NCBI GenBank assembly: GCA_009823395.1
Contig: CM020511.1
Location: forward strand, 7,922,501-7,986,500
Direction of reading: 5' to 3'
Length of the DNA: 64,000 bases
DNA from: Thamnaconus septentrionalis
Lineage: Eukaryota > Chordata > Actinopteri > Tetraodontiformes > Monacanthidae
The first letter of the stretch is position 1. Each line of letters begins with the position of its first letter. Below the pieces are notes generated by a model, which was not told the origin of the DNA, searched no databases, and worked only from the letters and a program-made list of their open reading frames with translations. The position numbers were made by a program, and so were the translations under genes. This document shows positions 13,248-23,194 of the stretch, in pieces.

Positions 13248-14551
13248 ATATGTGCATGTGTGCCTCCCTTCGCTTCCCTGTTGCTCCTTCTGCCTGTTAT
13301 TCCCATCAGCAGCTGCAGCTTGAAAGGTGCTCAGTGCAGCTGTTATTTGTTTGTTTGTTTGTTTTCTGCATTTTTATCACTTTCAGTCTGTGTTGGATGC
13401 ACTTGAAAAAAAGTAAAAGTCACAAATTTAACGTCTGCGCACCTCCTCCTCCTCCTTCAAACGTATTTTTTCACATAATTTAGATGAGCTTTGACTCCTT
13501 TCTCTTCTTTCTCCATCACATAAATCCTTTGATATTTTGCTATCGAAAAGACAAATTGAACCATTTTTGTTTTTCAATATCGACATTTCATGGATAAATC
13601 AATATTTTTGACAACACTACTCTGACATATAGTAACATCAACAGCAGTATTCCTATATTAAACAGTTACGGGCAGTTTGAGTGGAGCTGAAAACAAAAGC
13701 CAATGTAATGTCGGTAGAAACTGTAATGACTGAAATAATACATCTTAAATTCAAACTATCATACGGTGGTACAAAGATGTTTGTGGCCTTTGAGCTTTTT
13801 ATTATTCAGCACATTAACCAGATGAATGTCCAGGTGGTTGGTTTTTTTACATGTTGCTTAAAAAAAAACTCTAACTGCAGTAAATTTCATGATTTTCTGC
13901 ATTTATTTTAAATTTCCCTATATATACATCACTTTTGTCGTTTTATTTTGAAAGGTATTTTTCCCTGGAACTCAGCATACTTATGTAACCAAATCCCGGC
14001 GCCCCTGTCACACTTCATCTCTTCATCATCCTTCCCTCTGTGCTCTTCCTCTTCTTCTTCTTCTTCGCTGGTGTCAGGGGGCCGGGGTGATGTCAGTCTA
14101 CCTGTTCATGAAGCGCTACGCCGAGGAGGAGATGTACCGCCCCCACCCGGCACTCTACCGCCCCCGCCTGTCCGACAGCAGCGACTACAGCGGCCAGTTT
14201 CTCCACCCGGAGTCCACTTGGCCGCCGCCCAAGCGCGGGCGCAGCACCTCCGAGGCCTCCAGCGACATCTCCATCCAACTCAACCAGGCGCCGCCGCCGG
14301 CCACGCCCAAGAGCAAGCTGCACGCCGGAGGCCCTGGCGGCCCCGGAGGTCCCGGCAGCCCGCCATCTGGCTCCTCCTCCCTGGGGAGCTACCAGATGCC
14401 GCCGCAGTCGGTCGGATACCCCACGCACTCCTTGCCCAGGTCGCACCACTCTCACCCCCAGGGTCAGGCCCTCCCCTTAGCTCGCCCTCCGTCGCCCGTG
14501 CCGCCGCCTCACTATCACGCACACATGCACATGAGCGCCTCACCCTGTTAG
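8430..14551 (+). CDS. cacng7: Voltage-dependent calcium channel gamma-7 subunit (type II TARP), 5 coding exons
   Basis: Coding exons: 8430-8625, 9030-9116, 10481-10621, 12864-13009, 14078-14551 (TAG at 14549-14551). Intron phases are 1,1,1,0 and every junction is GT-AG; the product is 347 aa. The ATG abuts the acceptor at 8428-8429. Four membrane segments are visible at about residues 8-28, 103-121, 128-153 and 177-200. Between the first two are the claudin-family GLW motif (57-59), paired cysteines C62 and C72, and an N-glycosylation sequon at N45. The block SLVVGLVLYISSINDEVMNR and the ending SASPC are typical of gamma-7/gamma-5; the type I ligand TTPV is absent. Type II TARPs bind AMPA receptors and change their trafficking and gating. 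The cytosolic tail after residue 200 is about 147 aa, rich in Pro, Gly, Ser and His; the mammalian protein is near 275 aa. The extra phase-0 intron after LLKE separates it from cacng8 and cacng6. Which teleost copy (7a or 7b) is not determined. Confidence 0.95.
8665..8691 (+). repeat. (CAG)n repeat just inside cacng7 intron 1
   Basis: A run of about nine CAG units about 40 bases after the donor of the first coding exon (8626), preceded by CA-rich DNA. It is intronic. Confidence 0.9.
11204..11240. mobile_element. Fragment related to the MITE at 33100-33255
   Basis: The stretch in cacng7 intron 3 resembles the right half of the short MITE found in cacng8 intron 1: both share a CTCTGTGA block followed by AGAATGGTTA, with scattered differences. 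The termini are not preserved here. A (CA)n tract starts shortly after, at about 11268. Confidence 0.45.
12284..12308 (+). other. G-run cluster with quadruplex potential
   Basis: Three or four runs of five or more G separated by single T bases, within cacng7 intron 3. Quadruplex formation is inferred from the run spacing only. Confidence 0.5.
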
Positions 14552-15045
14552 GGAGGGGAACGGGTGAGAGACTGTGACTCCTCATATACTAAAAAAATTG
14601 GTACAGACGACAAGGGGAAGAGAAAATTCTATAGATTATGAGATTATTGAATGTAAAAAAATAATTAAAAAAATAAAAAAGTGTTTAAAAAAGACCTCAA
14701 TGGACAAAAAAGGGGGATTTGGAAGAGTTTTTGTCAGGATTGCTGGGCGCGAGAAAAACACTGATGGATGCAGACAGAGGGGAAAAATTGGGAAAACCGT
14801 GTTTTAAAGGAAGGCTGCAGAATTTGTGCTGAGTGACAGAGGAATTAGTGGGGAGGGAGAGAGAGAGCGCGAGGGCGAGCAAGGTGCTGCGGTCCAAACG
14901 CCAGGATGCTGCAGTGCTGCAGTGAGTCTGTTGAAAAGACAAAGAGACTGAGGATGCACAGTTTTCTAAATACACAGTTCATAGTGACACACAGACTGTG
15001 TTGCATTTTACCTGCAGGTAAACGTGGTTAAGAACGACAACAACG

Positions 15046-15097
<52 letters not shown>

Positions 15098-16357
15098 AAA
15101 AAGAAATTGCGTCTTCTTGGAATTTCCTACATCATTGATCCAGTTTCATAACTCGCCATTTCAAAGTAGTATTGATATTATATAATTAAGACTTAGCAAA
15201 CTTACTCTGACTAAGAAGATTTTCATGTAAATATCATTGAAGGAGGATGACGTTATAAAATATCACAGGGAGGAATCAAAGTTTTACATATTTGTTTAGG
15301 GTTTTTAACTTTGTGTAGATACAATTGCACATGAGGACTTCCTTTGGAACTGCTGTAAAATTGAAGAAATGAAGCTTTTGGCACAATCCCATGCAGGAAA
15401 TGTCTGACTCATTCTGCTCTGGATCAAGACTGCATCAGGCGTGCGTCAAGCAGCAACACACCCCTGCTTTTGTGGTTGTACTGTTGGTACAACGGAGGTT
15501 TTTGTTGCCCTCTACTGGCTGCTGTCTTACACTGACCGAGGATGAGCCCCAGTTCCTTCCCTTCCCGCTGACCCGCGCTGCGTGGTGAATGTGTGAAGGG
15601 AGATGCTTCACACGCACTTCTGGTAGTTTGCCAAGATTTATTTTTTTAACTTAAACATGCTGTTTTATTTGCATAGCAGGTGAAATCATGCATTGTTTTT
15701 CCACAGCTGAGAGGACAACAGTGCTGTTCTGGGCATGAAGGTCCTCTCGTTAAAACATGACATAGCTTTACTTTAATATTCTTGTAGCTAAGAGCACATT
15801 TTATACATGTATACATATATTTACAGATACATTCGTATATATACATATATATGTATACATGTACACCCATGTGTATGTATGTGTGTGTATATACTGTGTG
15901 TGATTTTTGGTTCATCTGCTGTAATGTTTCAATTTGCCCAGAAAATGTCATCAAAATAGCAAAAGAAATCATTTGTAAAGTTCTGCAACCCCAGATATTT
16001 TAAATATTGAATTAAATATGTAAATCCAAGAATTTACTTTTCTAGAATAACACATATTTGGAAGTTCCATTTTCAAACAGTGTGATATCAAAAATGTAAA
16101 CGTCGGCTGCACCATAATGTTTAAAAGAAAAAAAACAGAAAAGACTAAAAGACTTTTGCAGCAAAAGATTTGTTGAACAGTGCATTGGATGACAAAGATG
16201 AGCTGTTAGCCTGTCTGATATTATGTTGCATGTTACAGCGAAGCATCCTTTCTGGACCAGAGAAGCTGTTCACAGTGTAGCAGGCTGCATGATCTTCCAC
16301 TCGTATTCTACCTAAAGACTGCTCTTTTTATTTTATAGTGAATAACATATTTTTAAG

Positions 16358-16390
<33 letters not shown>

Positions 16391-16540
16391 TGAGAGAGAG
16401 AGAGAGTTTCTCAAAGGATATAAAGAAAATGTCTTTGATTTTAAATGAATTTCTAGCAAGCAGGACCTGCACATCAAAACAGTACTTTTGTTATGGATGT
16501 GTTGTAATGATATGCTTATCTTTACGATGAGAATTAAAGC
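14552..16540 (+). other. Probable cacng7 3' UTR with candidate polyadenylation signals
   Basis: After the TAG the sequence becomes AT-rich. An AATAAA lies at 14672-14677, very close to the stop, and an ATTAAA at 16533-16538. A (CAA)n tract fills about 15034-15098, a TATG/ATAC-rich tract lies at 15805-15895, and a (GT)n-(GA)n compound at about 16360-16405. No coding potential is recognised. The true 3' end is not resolved from sequence. Confidence 0.4.
15034..15098 (+). repeat. (CAA)n trinucleotide repeat
   Basis: About twenty CAA/ACA units with a single impure unit near the start, inside the AT-rich region following cacng7. Confidence 0.9.
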
Positions 16541-16634
16541 ACTGTGTCGTTGTGTAATGGCTGCTTTCCATACGATGCAAGTTTGATGACAAATGAATGA
16601 GCTTGTTCAAAGAGCCGGCAGCACATGCATCAGG

Positions 16635-16890
16635 ATGAATTGCTCAGTGAGTTGGTGGATCGACTAGAAATCGACAGGTTGTTGGTTCAACTCCTACATG
16701 AGTCGGGATTAGTTTGAAGTCCAATAGGAGAGGTGGTCCAAGCATCAAGTCCCTGGTGGTGCGGTGGGCTTGTCACTGACATTAAGGTAGCAATGACACA
16801 GCGTCTGATGCTGGTTCAAATCCTGCCTGTGACTGCAGAGCTGCCTGTTTAAGGAAAGGCTTGCTAGACAAAATTGAATAAATAAATAAA
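16635..16890 (+). mobile_element. tRNA-derived SINE remnants, two in tandem
   Basis: Two Pol III B-box matches of the form GGTTCAANTCC occur about 120 bases apart: one near 16683-16693 and one near 16813-16823. Each is preceded by A-box-like DNA (TGCTCAGTGAGTTGG for the first; a GGTGCGGTGGGCTTG stretch for the second). The second unit ends in a short TAAA repeat near 16877-16892, as expected for a SINE tail. No proper acceptor stem or anticodon arm can be drawn, so these are not functional tRNA genes. Confidence 0.5.
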
Positions 16891-17148
16891 TACTCCATTA
16901 AATAACTCATGAAACATATTAATTTATTGAAATGTGAATCAATTCATGAATGAATTCACAAACATTTAATCAGTGTTTAATGAATGTCATCAGCATTTTT
17001 GAAAAGCTGAATCAGATTCGTCACTCATACAGGTGCATTGAAAGGGGAAAATTGTTAGATTATCATTCGTATATATATTATAATTAAGAATAAGTGAAGA
17101 TGTGGCAGTTTCAACCAGGAGGCAAAAAAACTACAAATGCATGCATGA

Positions 17149-17410
17149 CTTTTTTTCCATTTTCGGACTTGTTGAGATTTTGCATTCTAACCCTCATTCT
17201 CATGCTAAACTATCATAGAACAGTCAACATATTGCATCTTGGGATGATCCGGGACTTGTTATTTATTGGCCCCTGAAAAAAAACAAAACAACAACAGCAT
17301 ATAGTATAACGTCTTTTCCCCAATTTTTCAACATGTTGAGATTTTGCATTCTGTCACTTTCTTTCGTGCTAAATTGTCATAGAACAGTCACCCCATTGCC
17401 TTTTGGGATA
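17149..17410. repeat. Diverged tandem duplication, period about 164 bp
   Basis: An 18-base block beginning GTTGAGATTTTGCATTCT occurs at 17171 and again at 17335. It is followed in both copies by a GCTAAA...TGTCATAGAACAGTCA-like segment and a CATTGC...TTGGGAT segment with substitutions. The function is unknown; it may be part of an old repeat family. Confidence 0.7.
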
Positions 17411-18337
17411 ATCTGGAGTGCAAGAGTGCTGTGTTTCTCCAGCAGCTGTTTAGATTGTTTTGTATGAAGGCCTGAATAATGTCATCAACTAAACCATGAA
17501 AAGTCCAACAACGGTGAGATGATTTTGCTGCTCTGAGTAACTCATCTGTGATTTTTAATGTTCGATAAAAGAGGGTCGGTAGAGATGTTATTAGTGCCCT
17601 TTGTGACATCACAGGGGGTGAATTCCAGGAATAGTGGAACAAGTCCATGCAGGTCACTGATGGACTTGTGGTGCTGATGTTATTGCTGTAGAAAACACTA
17701 CATGCAAATTATTGAACTGCTAGTGCAGTGCGTGCATGTGTGCATGTGTGCATGTGTGTGTGTGTTCAGCAGAGACAGACAGTGAGAGTGAGGGGGTGTT
17801 ACATGAGGAAGCCAAACATCAAACACCCACAGGTCAATAACTTGGCTGTCTGAATGGAGCCTGACTGCTGCTGGTGTAAACAGCCAGAGATTAAATTAAA
17901 TTGCGACTTGTGCGATCAGCTCCTCCTGCGCAACAAAAAGCCACTTCCCACAGCCGGCCCTGCAGGTTGTGTGGCGCACGTGCTTGTGCAGTGCAGTGCA
18001 GTGCAGTGCGTGCACGTGCACGGCAGTGTTTTGTGTGTTTACTACAGCGTCTCCTGGTCTTGCTTGTTTGTCTGCGAGAGTGGACGTCCATTCGCGTGCA
18101 CGGGTCGTGCGTGCTTGCGTGTGTGTGTGTGTGTGTGTGTGATTGTGCGTGCGTGCGTGCGCCAGTGCACATGCGTGCACGAGGCAGTGTTTGCCGAGTG
18201 GGTCTCCCTTTTCACCATCACCATTACTGCATGAAAGACCTGTCACTCTGCATTAGCTCTCTCCAGTTCTCCCTATCTCTTCCTGCCTGCGCGCGCGCAC
18301 GTGTGTGTGCGTGTCCGTGTGAGTGTTTGTGTGTGTC

Positions 18338-18378
<41 letters not shown>

Positions 18379-18732
18379 GGGAAAACTGGGCAGCAAAGCC
18401 ATTCTAAAGCAATTGAAGGTCATCCCTCCCTCAGTTTTGTGCATCCAATAACTTCCGGCCAGCAGCTTCCTCATTGGCTCGGTTTTAGAAAATTACACAT
18501 CCAGGAATGACAATATTTAATCCCCCATTGCAAACCTTCACGCGCATAAATCAGCCGACGAATCATCTGTGACAGTAATAGTCAATCATCGCAATTATCA
18601 TCTGGCCTCTGTTCAATCTCTGTCCGTATAGAGACATAAGTATTGACCTGTGGATATCGACTCTTCCTCTCTGTGCAATGCAGGCCTGCGCTCACGCTGC
18701 ATTTCCCAGAACTGAGCATGATGACCCCCCGG

Positions 18733-18810
<78 letters not shown>
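18733..18810 (+). repeat. (TCA)26 trinucleotide repeat
   Basis: About 26 uninterrupted TCA/ATC units. Its three plus-strand frames give poly-Ser, poly-Ile and poly-His, and the minus strand gives poly-Asp or poly-Met, which explains the open frames seen on both strands. Confidence 0.95.
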
Positions 18811-19639
18811 ACCACAGGCAACCACGCAGGTGGAAAAAACACACACACACAATGCAGACATTTTCTCCGTTACACGCTCCATACATTTATTTATGACGCG
18901 ACCACTAGGAGTCTCCTAAAGGCGCGGCCCCGATGTGCGCGCCACACGCTCCAATAAACACATCTAGACCAATTGCCTCAATATGAGAGAGAAGAGGTGG
19001 GTGGTGGAGGGAGTAAGGGGAGGGGGGGGGGGGCTGTGGTGCATCATCAGTGTAATAATAATAATAATAATAAATAATAATAATAATAATAATAATGTGA
19101 CGCTCCTCTCTTTCGTCACTGGGGAGTTTTTTCCGGCGGGATGCGACAAGTTGCGTTGGCGTCCGGTGCTCGGTGCGGGAGGGGCAGCAGACGGGGGGAG
19201 GAGGTGTCGTGGGGGGGGACGTATTCTCCCCCAGTGCACACACACATCACAAGCAGCGCGGCCACATCCTCCGTGGACAAATGCGCGCTCAGTGACGTGC
19301 ACTGTATTTGCCCCTTTTTTATACGCATGTTCAGAGCCCCCCCTCCTCTCTCTCTCTCTCTCTCTCTCTCGCTCGCTCACTGGCGGATTTTTTTTTTTTT
19401 TAATTTTTTACTATTATTGTTTAATTTATTTCCCTTCACACATTCAGGTCATTTAGACTATCGAGGCTCTTCTAACTCTCCGCAGCATCCCTCCTCATTT
19501 TATTTATTTATGTATTTATTTATTTATTTTTCTATTTTTTTGCTGCCTGGATCGACCCTCCATTCAGCTCGTGCACCGCCCCCCTCTCTTCCTCCCCGTG
19601 TCTTCTGCTGCCCCTCCATCTCCTCTGTGGGAGCGCGAC

Positions 19640-19675
19640 GCGTTGCGAATCTCTGAAATAGAAAAGAGCCTGCAG
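19640..19675 (+). promoter_or_regulatory. Possible non-coding exon ending at a consensus donor
   Basis: CAG|GTAAGA at 19676 is a near-perfect donor in a CpG-rich neighbourhood (19130-21050) and lies upstream of cacng8 on the same strand. It could be an alternative first exon of cacng8, or fortuitous. The exon start is not defined; the given start is only a marker. Confidence 0.25.
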
Positions 19676-19728
19676 GTAAGATCTCTCTCTTTTCAGAAAC
19701 AATAATAATATTTACTATTTAAAAAAAA

Positions 19729-19763
<35 letters not shown>

Positions 19764-21346
19764 TATCGTGCCGTCATATTGTTTTGCTGGTCACAGTGGA
19801 CCTCGTTGGTTTGCACGCCGCGCTGCTGTGTGTTCACGCTGCCAGTAAGTTAGCTCACTCCGGAGTGAGACACTATACGCGGCATACGCGGGAGGAAGGA
19901 AACACAGAGACAAACAACAAACAACAGCAATAAACAAACAAGCGGCCCGGTGTCATTTGGCTTCCTCCGTCGTCTCTCCGGTGTGAAGTGCTCGGAGGAT
20001 GCTAATTTCCCTCCCGCCGCTGCCGCCGCTCTGCGGAGCCAGAATGAGCGGCTGCAGCGTCTATTATGTAAATGGAATCCATCCTTGGAGTAGACGGCGG
20101 CTCCGCACCGCAGGTGTCGCCGCTAAATCGTGCGCCGTGAATCGATTCGACAAATCTGGACTCATTTCGCGGGTGTTGGGAGGGAGAGGGGGAGGGGGTG
20201 CGTGCGTGTGCGTGCGATTTGTGCCTCTACTAGTCCGGTGAGTTCCCTCTGAACCGGCCGCATGATGCCAGCCAGGCGTCCATTTTCCACCGTGCAGCCC
20301 GTGAAGGCAGCAGGGGTGATGTGCGTGCCCGCGCGCGTATACGTGTGTGTGTGTGTGTGTCTGTCTGTCTGTCTGTCTGTGTATGTTCGTGCGTGTGCGT
20401 GTCTTAGTTTTATTAGTGAATGCACCGCAGTGTGCGCCGCATCACTGTACTCGGGCGCGTGCGCGCTCTCCGGGCTCCTTTACGGCTGCGAGGCTTGAGA
20501 CGCTGACAGGCGTGCACGCGGCTCCCGCATGCTGCTGCTGCTGCAACCCTTGATTTGATTGTCTGCCGGCCACGTTTGCACGAGCCTATCGTTTTTTCAT
20601 CGCGATGATTGTTATTCATTAGTTAGTTGTTGTTGTGGCGCACCGTCGGTGTGGCGTTCAAGGGCTCCCGGACTCCTGCCGGACAACCACTCAACCACAA
20701 GTCACTCATTCTCCTCCATCTGGGCTAAATGTGTTTGTGTGGGGGGGGCGTCTGGAGTGCAGCACTGCAGCATCCAGGAGTCACCGCGTGCGCCGTCTCC
20801 CCGAGGTGCTGCAGCCCCGACGGGCACAACCTCGACTGCTGCCGCTGCTTTTTTTGTTTGTTTGTATTTTCTCCTCTCACAAACTGTGAGCGCCTGACGC
20901 GCAACCAGCCAACGTGGCCACTCGCAGCGAGAGTGACACACAGCTGCACCTGCTGCAACTCGCCTCGCTCCGATGCCGACGTGGGCAGTGTCACGTCACG
21001 TGACATCGCCTGAACTCTCAGACGTCGCTGCTGCCGCTCGGCATGTGGGCGGGTGTAGCGTCAGCGTGGCGTTCAGCGGCTTCGGTAAAAAAACAAACAA
21101 AAAAAAACGACTTAACGAGGGAGCTGAGCGCGGAGCAGGTCAAAGTTCTGCGGGTCGGTCGCCCCAGTGAGGTGTGGCTGACCCTCATCTTCATCACCAT
21201 CTTCATCATCATCATCATCATCATGGTCATGCCCTCTCCGCCCCCTTTTACGATGGTCTCAGTGGGTTGTTGGATTCCTTTCAGAAAGCACTCGGCAGGC
21301 TCACAGATCCTCTGTTTACGCTGTGAGGTGACTCACTGCAGTCAAT

Positions 21347-21349
<3 letters not shown>

Positions 21350-21403
<54 letters not shown>
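21350..21403 (+). repeat. (GT)n dinucleotide repeat
   Basis: About 27 uninterrupted GT units. Confidence 0.95.
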
Positions 21404-21405
<2 letters not shown>

Positions 21406-22353
21406 CCCACACAGGCCTCGCTGGCTGATCATCTAATACGCCGGCGATTGTCCTCGTCCGCCTGTGTGATGTTTGTGTCCTCTGATCGCTTTCAACAGCC
21501 GGTGGACGACGACGAGGTCCTTCTCTCGCTCGTCTTCCTCCCCCTCCTCCCCTCCCACCCCCCCCCCTCAAACACCCCCACCCCCTCCCCCATGCTCCCC
21601 CCTCCGAGGGGAGAGGAAATTCTGCAACGATCATCACATCTGTCATGTAGCTATTGTTCAGAGGATCAATGCCTTTGCTGCAATTTTCATGAGGGTCTGA
21701 GCCTCTGCCGTGTTGCCTCCTCGGCTCAGATGAAGCCTCGGGAGGACGAAAAGAAGAATAAAACAGCCGCCGGATGCTGGAGATGTTTGAATATTTCTTT
21801 TTTCCCCCCTCAACAGGCCCCACGGTTTAAAAATATGTCACAATCCGGCAGCGGCACGGTCGCGCACTATGTGTGTCGAGCGTCAGCGAAGTAAACGGAT
21901 GCCTATTTATAGTAAATTCATTTGAACCCTTGCGAGAGAACGTGAACCTCTTGTCTGTGTTTGTGCTGATTCAGTGCTCACAATTCCAGCCGGCGGAAAA
22001 AATGTTTTTTTTTTTGTTTTTTTTGTCCAGAGCTTTTTCTAACAGACTCCCGCCTCGATGGCTGCGAGCCGTGTATCAATTAACCTCCAGCTCTGGTGTT
22101 TTATTTTAAAGTGCCTCGGCCTCTCCAGAGCGTCCAGAGCGGCGTAGCGCAGGCCGCCGGTCTGGGACGACGGGACGCAGCGTAAACAACGCGGCAGACG
22201 CACACAGTCGGTGAGCACGGCACACCTGAGCGGGTAAACTGCAGACACAACACGGGAGGAGCAGGCAGCAAAAGTGTGCACGTGCAGCGAAGAGTGCGAG
22301 CGAAACCGGCTGAAAACCGTCTCATTGTGAGGACGAGGCAACCTGGAGACAGT

Positions 22354-22836
22354 GGCTGCGTTTCCATTGCAGCTTTTCGCAAAATAAAAGCGGTATTTCC
22401 TAAAGTTTCAACAAAGTGCAATTACGATTTGCAGGTGTTTCCATTGAATGGTGCGATTCAACGCGAGATTTACATTTGTTTTTGTTTGTTTACGTTTGTT
22501 TGCTGTCAAGAATGGTTGTTATATTTTTCTCTTTGATTACTTGTAAAAAAATATTTTGTCTCCTCCGCCGTCCAAACATAACGCGCCATTTTCACTTGAA
22601 GTGAACTGGTCACATGACCACGTACGTCACGTGGTCATGCGACGTGTAAATGCGAAAAAAGTCTTTCCATGACACTTTTGCGATGTACCTCCATATGGAT
22701 ACGTCTGAAAAACCACCTCATGAGAGCCTCAAAACCTTTCGGTTCACGATTTTGGAAGTTTAGGTGTTTCCATGACCAGTTTTTTTATTGCGATATTTAG
22801 GTTTTGCGCAATTCTAGGGGTAATGGAAACGCAGCC
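22354..22836. mobile_element. MITE with perfect 15-bp terminal inverted repeats and AGT target duplication
   Basis: The left end GGCTGCGTTTCCATT (22354-22368) is exactly complementary to the right end AATGGAAACGCAGCC (22822-22836). AGT flanks both sides (22351-22353 and 22837-22839). There is no reading frame of transposase character in the 483 bases, so it is non-autonomous. A 3-bp target duplication fits PIF/Harbinger, but the family assignment is inference. A near-palindrome with a CACGTG core lies inside at about 22612-22640. Confidence 0.8.
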
Positions 22837-22903
22837 AGTGACTGTGATTGGACAGGCGGAGCAGTAACTCAGTTGGGATTCATTGTGTCTTCATTTAACA
22901 TAC

Positions 22904-23194
22904 TGTTGGTATTTTTCTTTTATCGCAGATGCACGATATTTTTAGTAGACGTTGTTTTCGTACCTTCACACGTTTCGACGAAAACTTCCTACATAAACTG
23001 TAGGGAGGTTACGTAGGAACGTAACCGTCTTCCTCAGAAGGTCACATGGTGGTGGCGTTGTGTGACGCATTATCAGCTGATATCAGCTCATGCCTGACAG
23101 GTGGGCTAAACCTCCGTGACATCAGCTGATAACGGGTCACGCAACACCACCCGTGTTGTGGTCTGGGTTTGTGATAAAAACAAAAATACCAACA
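22904..23194. repeat. Nested imperfect inverted repeat (foldback)
   Basis: Outer arms at 22904-22928 and about 23168-23194 (TGTTGGTATTTTT against AAAAATACCAACA, with some mismatches) enclose inner arms at 23052-23081 and 23121-23150. The inner arms match at about 26 of 30 positions, including ATCAGCTGAT. A small perfect hairpin (GGTTACGT/ACGTAACC) also lies inside, near 23007-23026. It starts about 65 bases after the MITE and is probably the remnant of another foldback element. Confidence 0.65.

Noticed and set aside
14093..14577. Long alternative frames over cacng7 exon 5
   Set aside because: Same effect of GC-rich coding sequence; the gamma-7 frame is confirmed by homology and exon phase.
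16635..16705. Candidate functional tRNA gene
   Set aside because: The B box is good, but acceptor stem, D arm and anticodon arm cannot be paired; kept as SINE remnant.
18582..18957. Poly-Asp, poly-Ser, poly-Ile and poly-Met frames
   Set aside because: All are translations of the (TCA)26 microsatellite.
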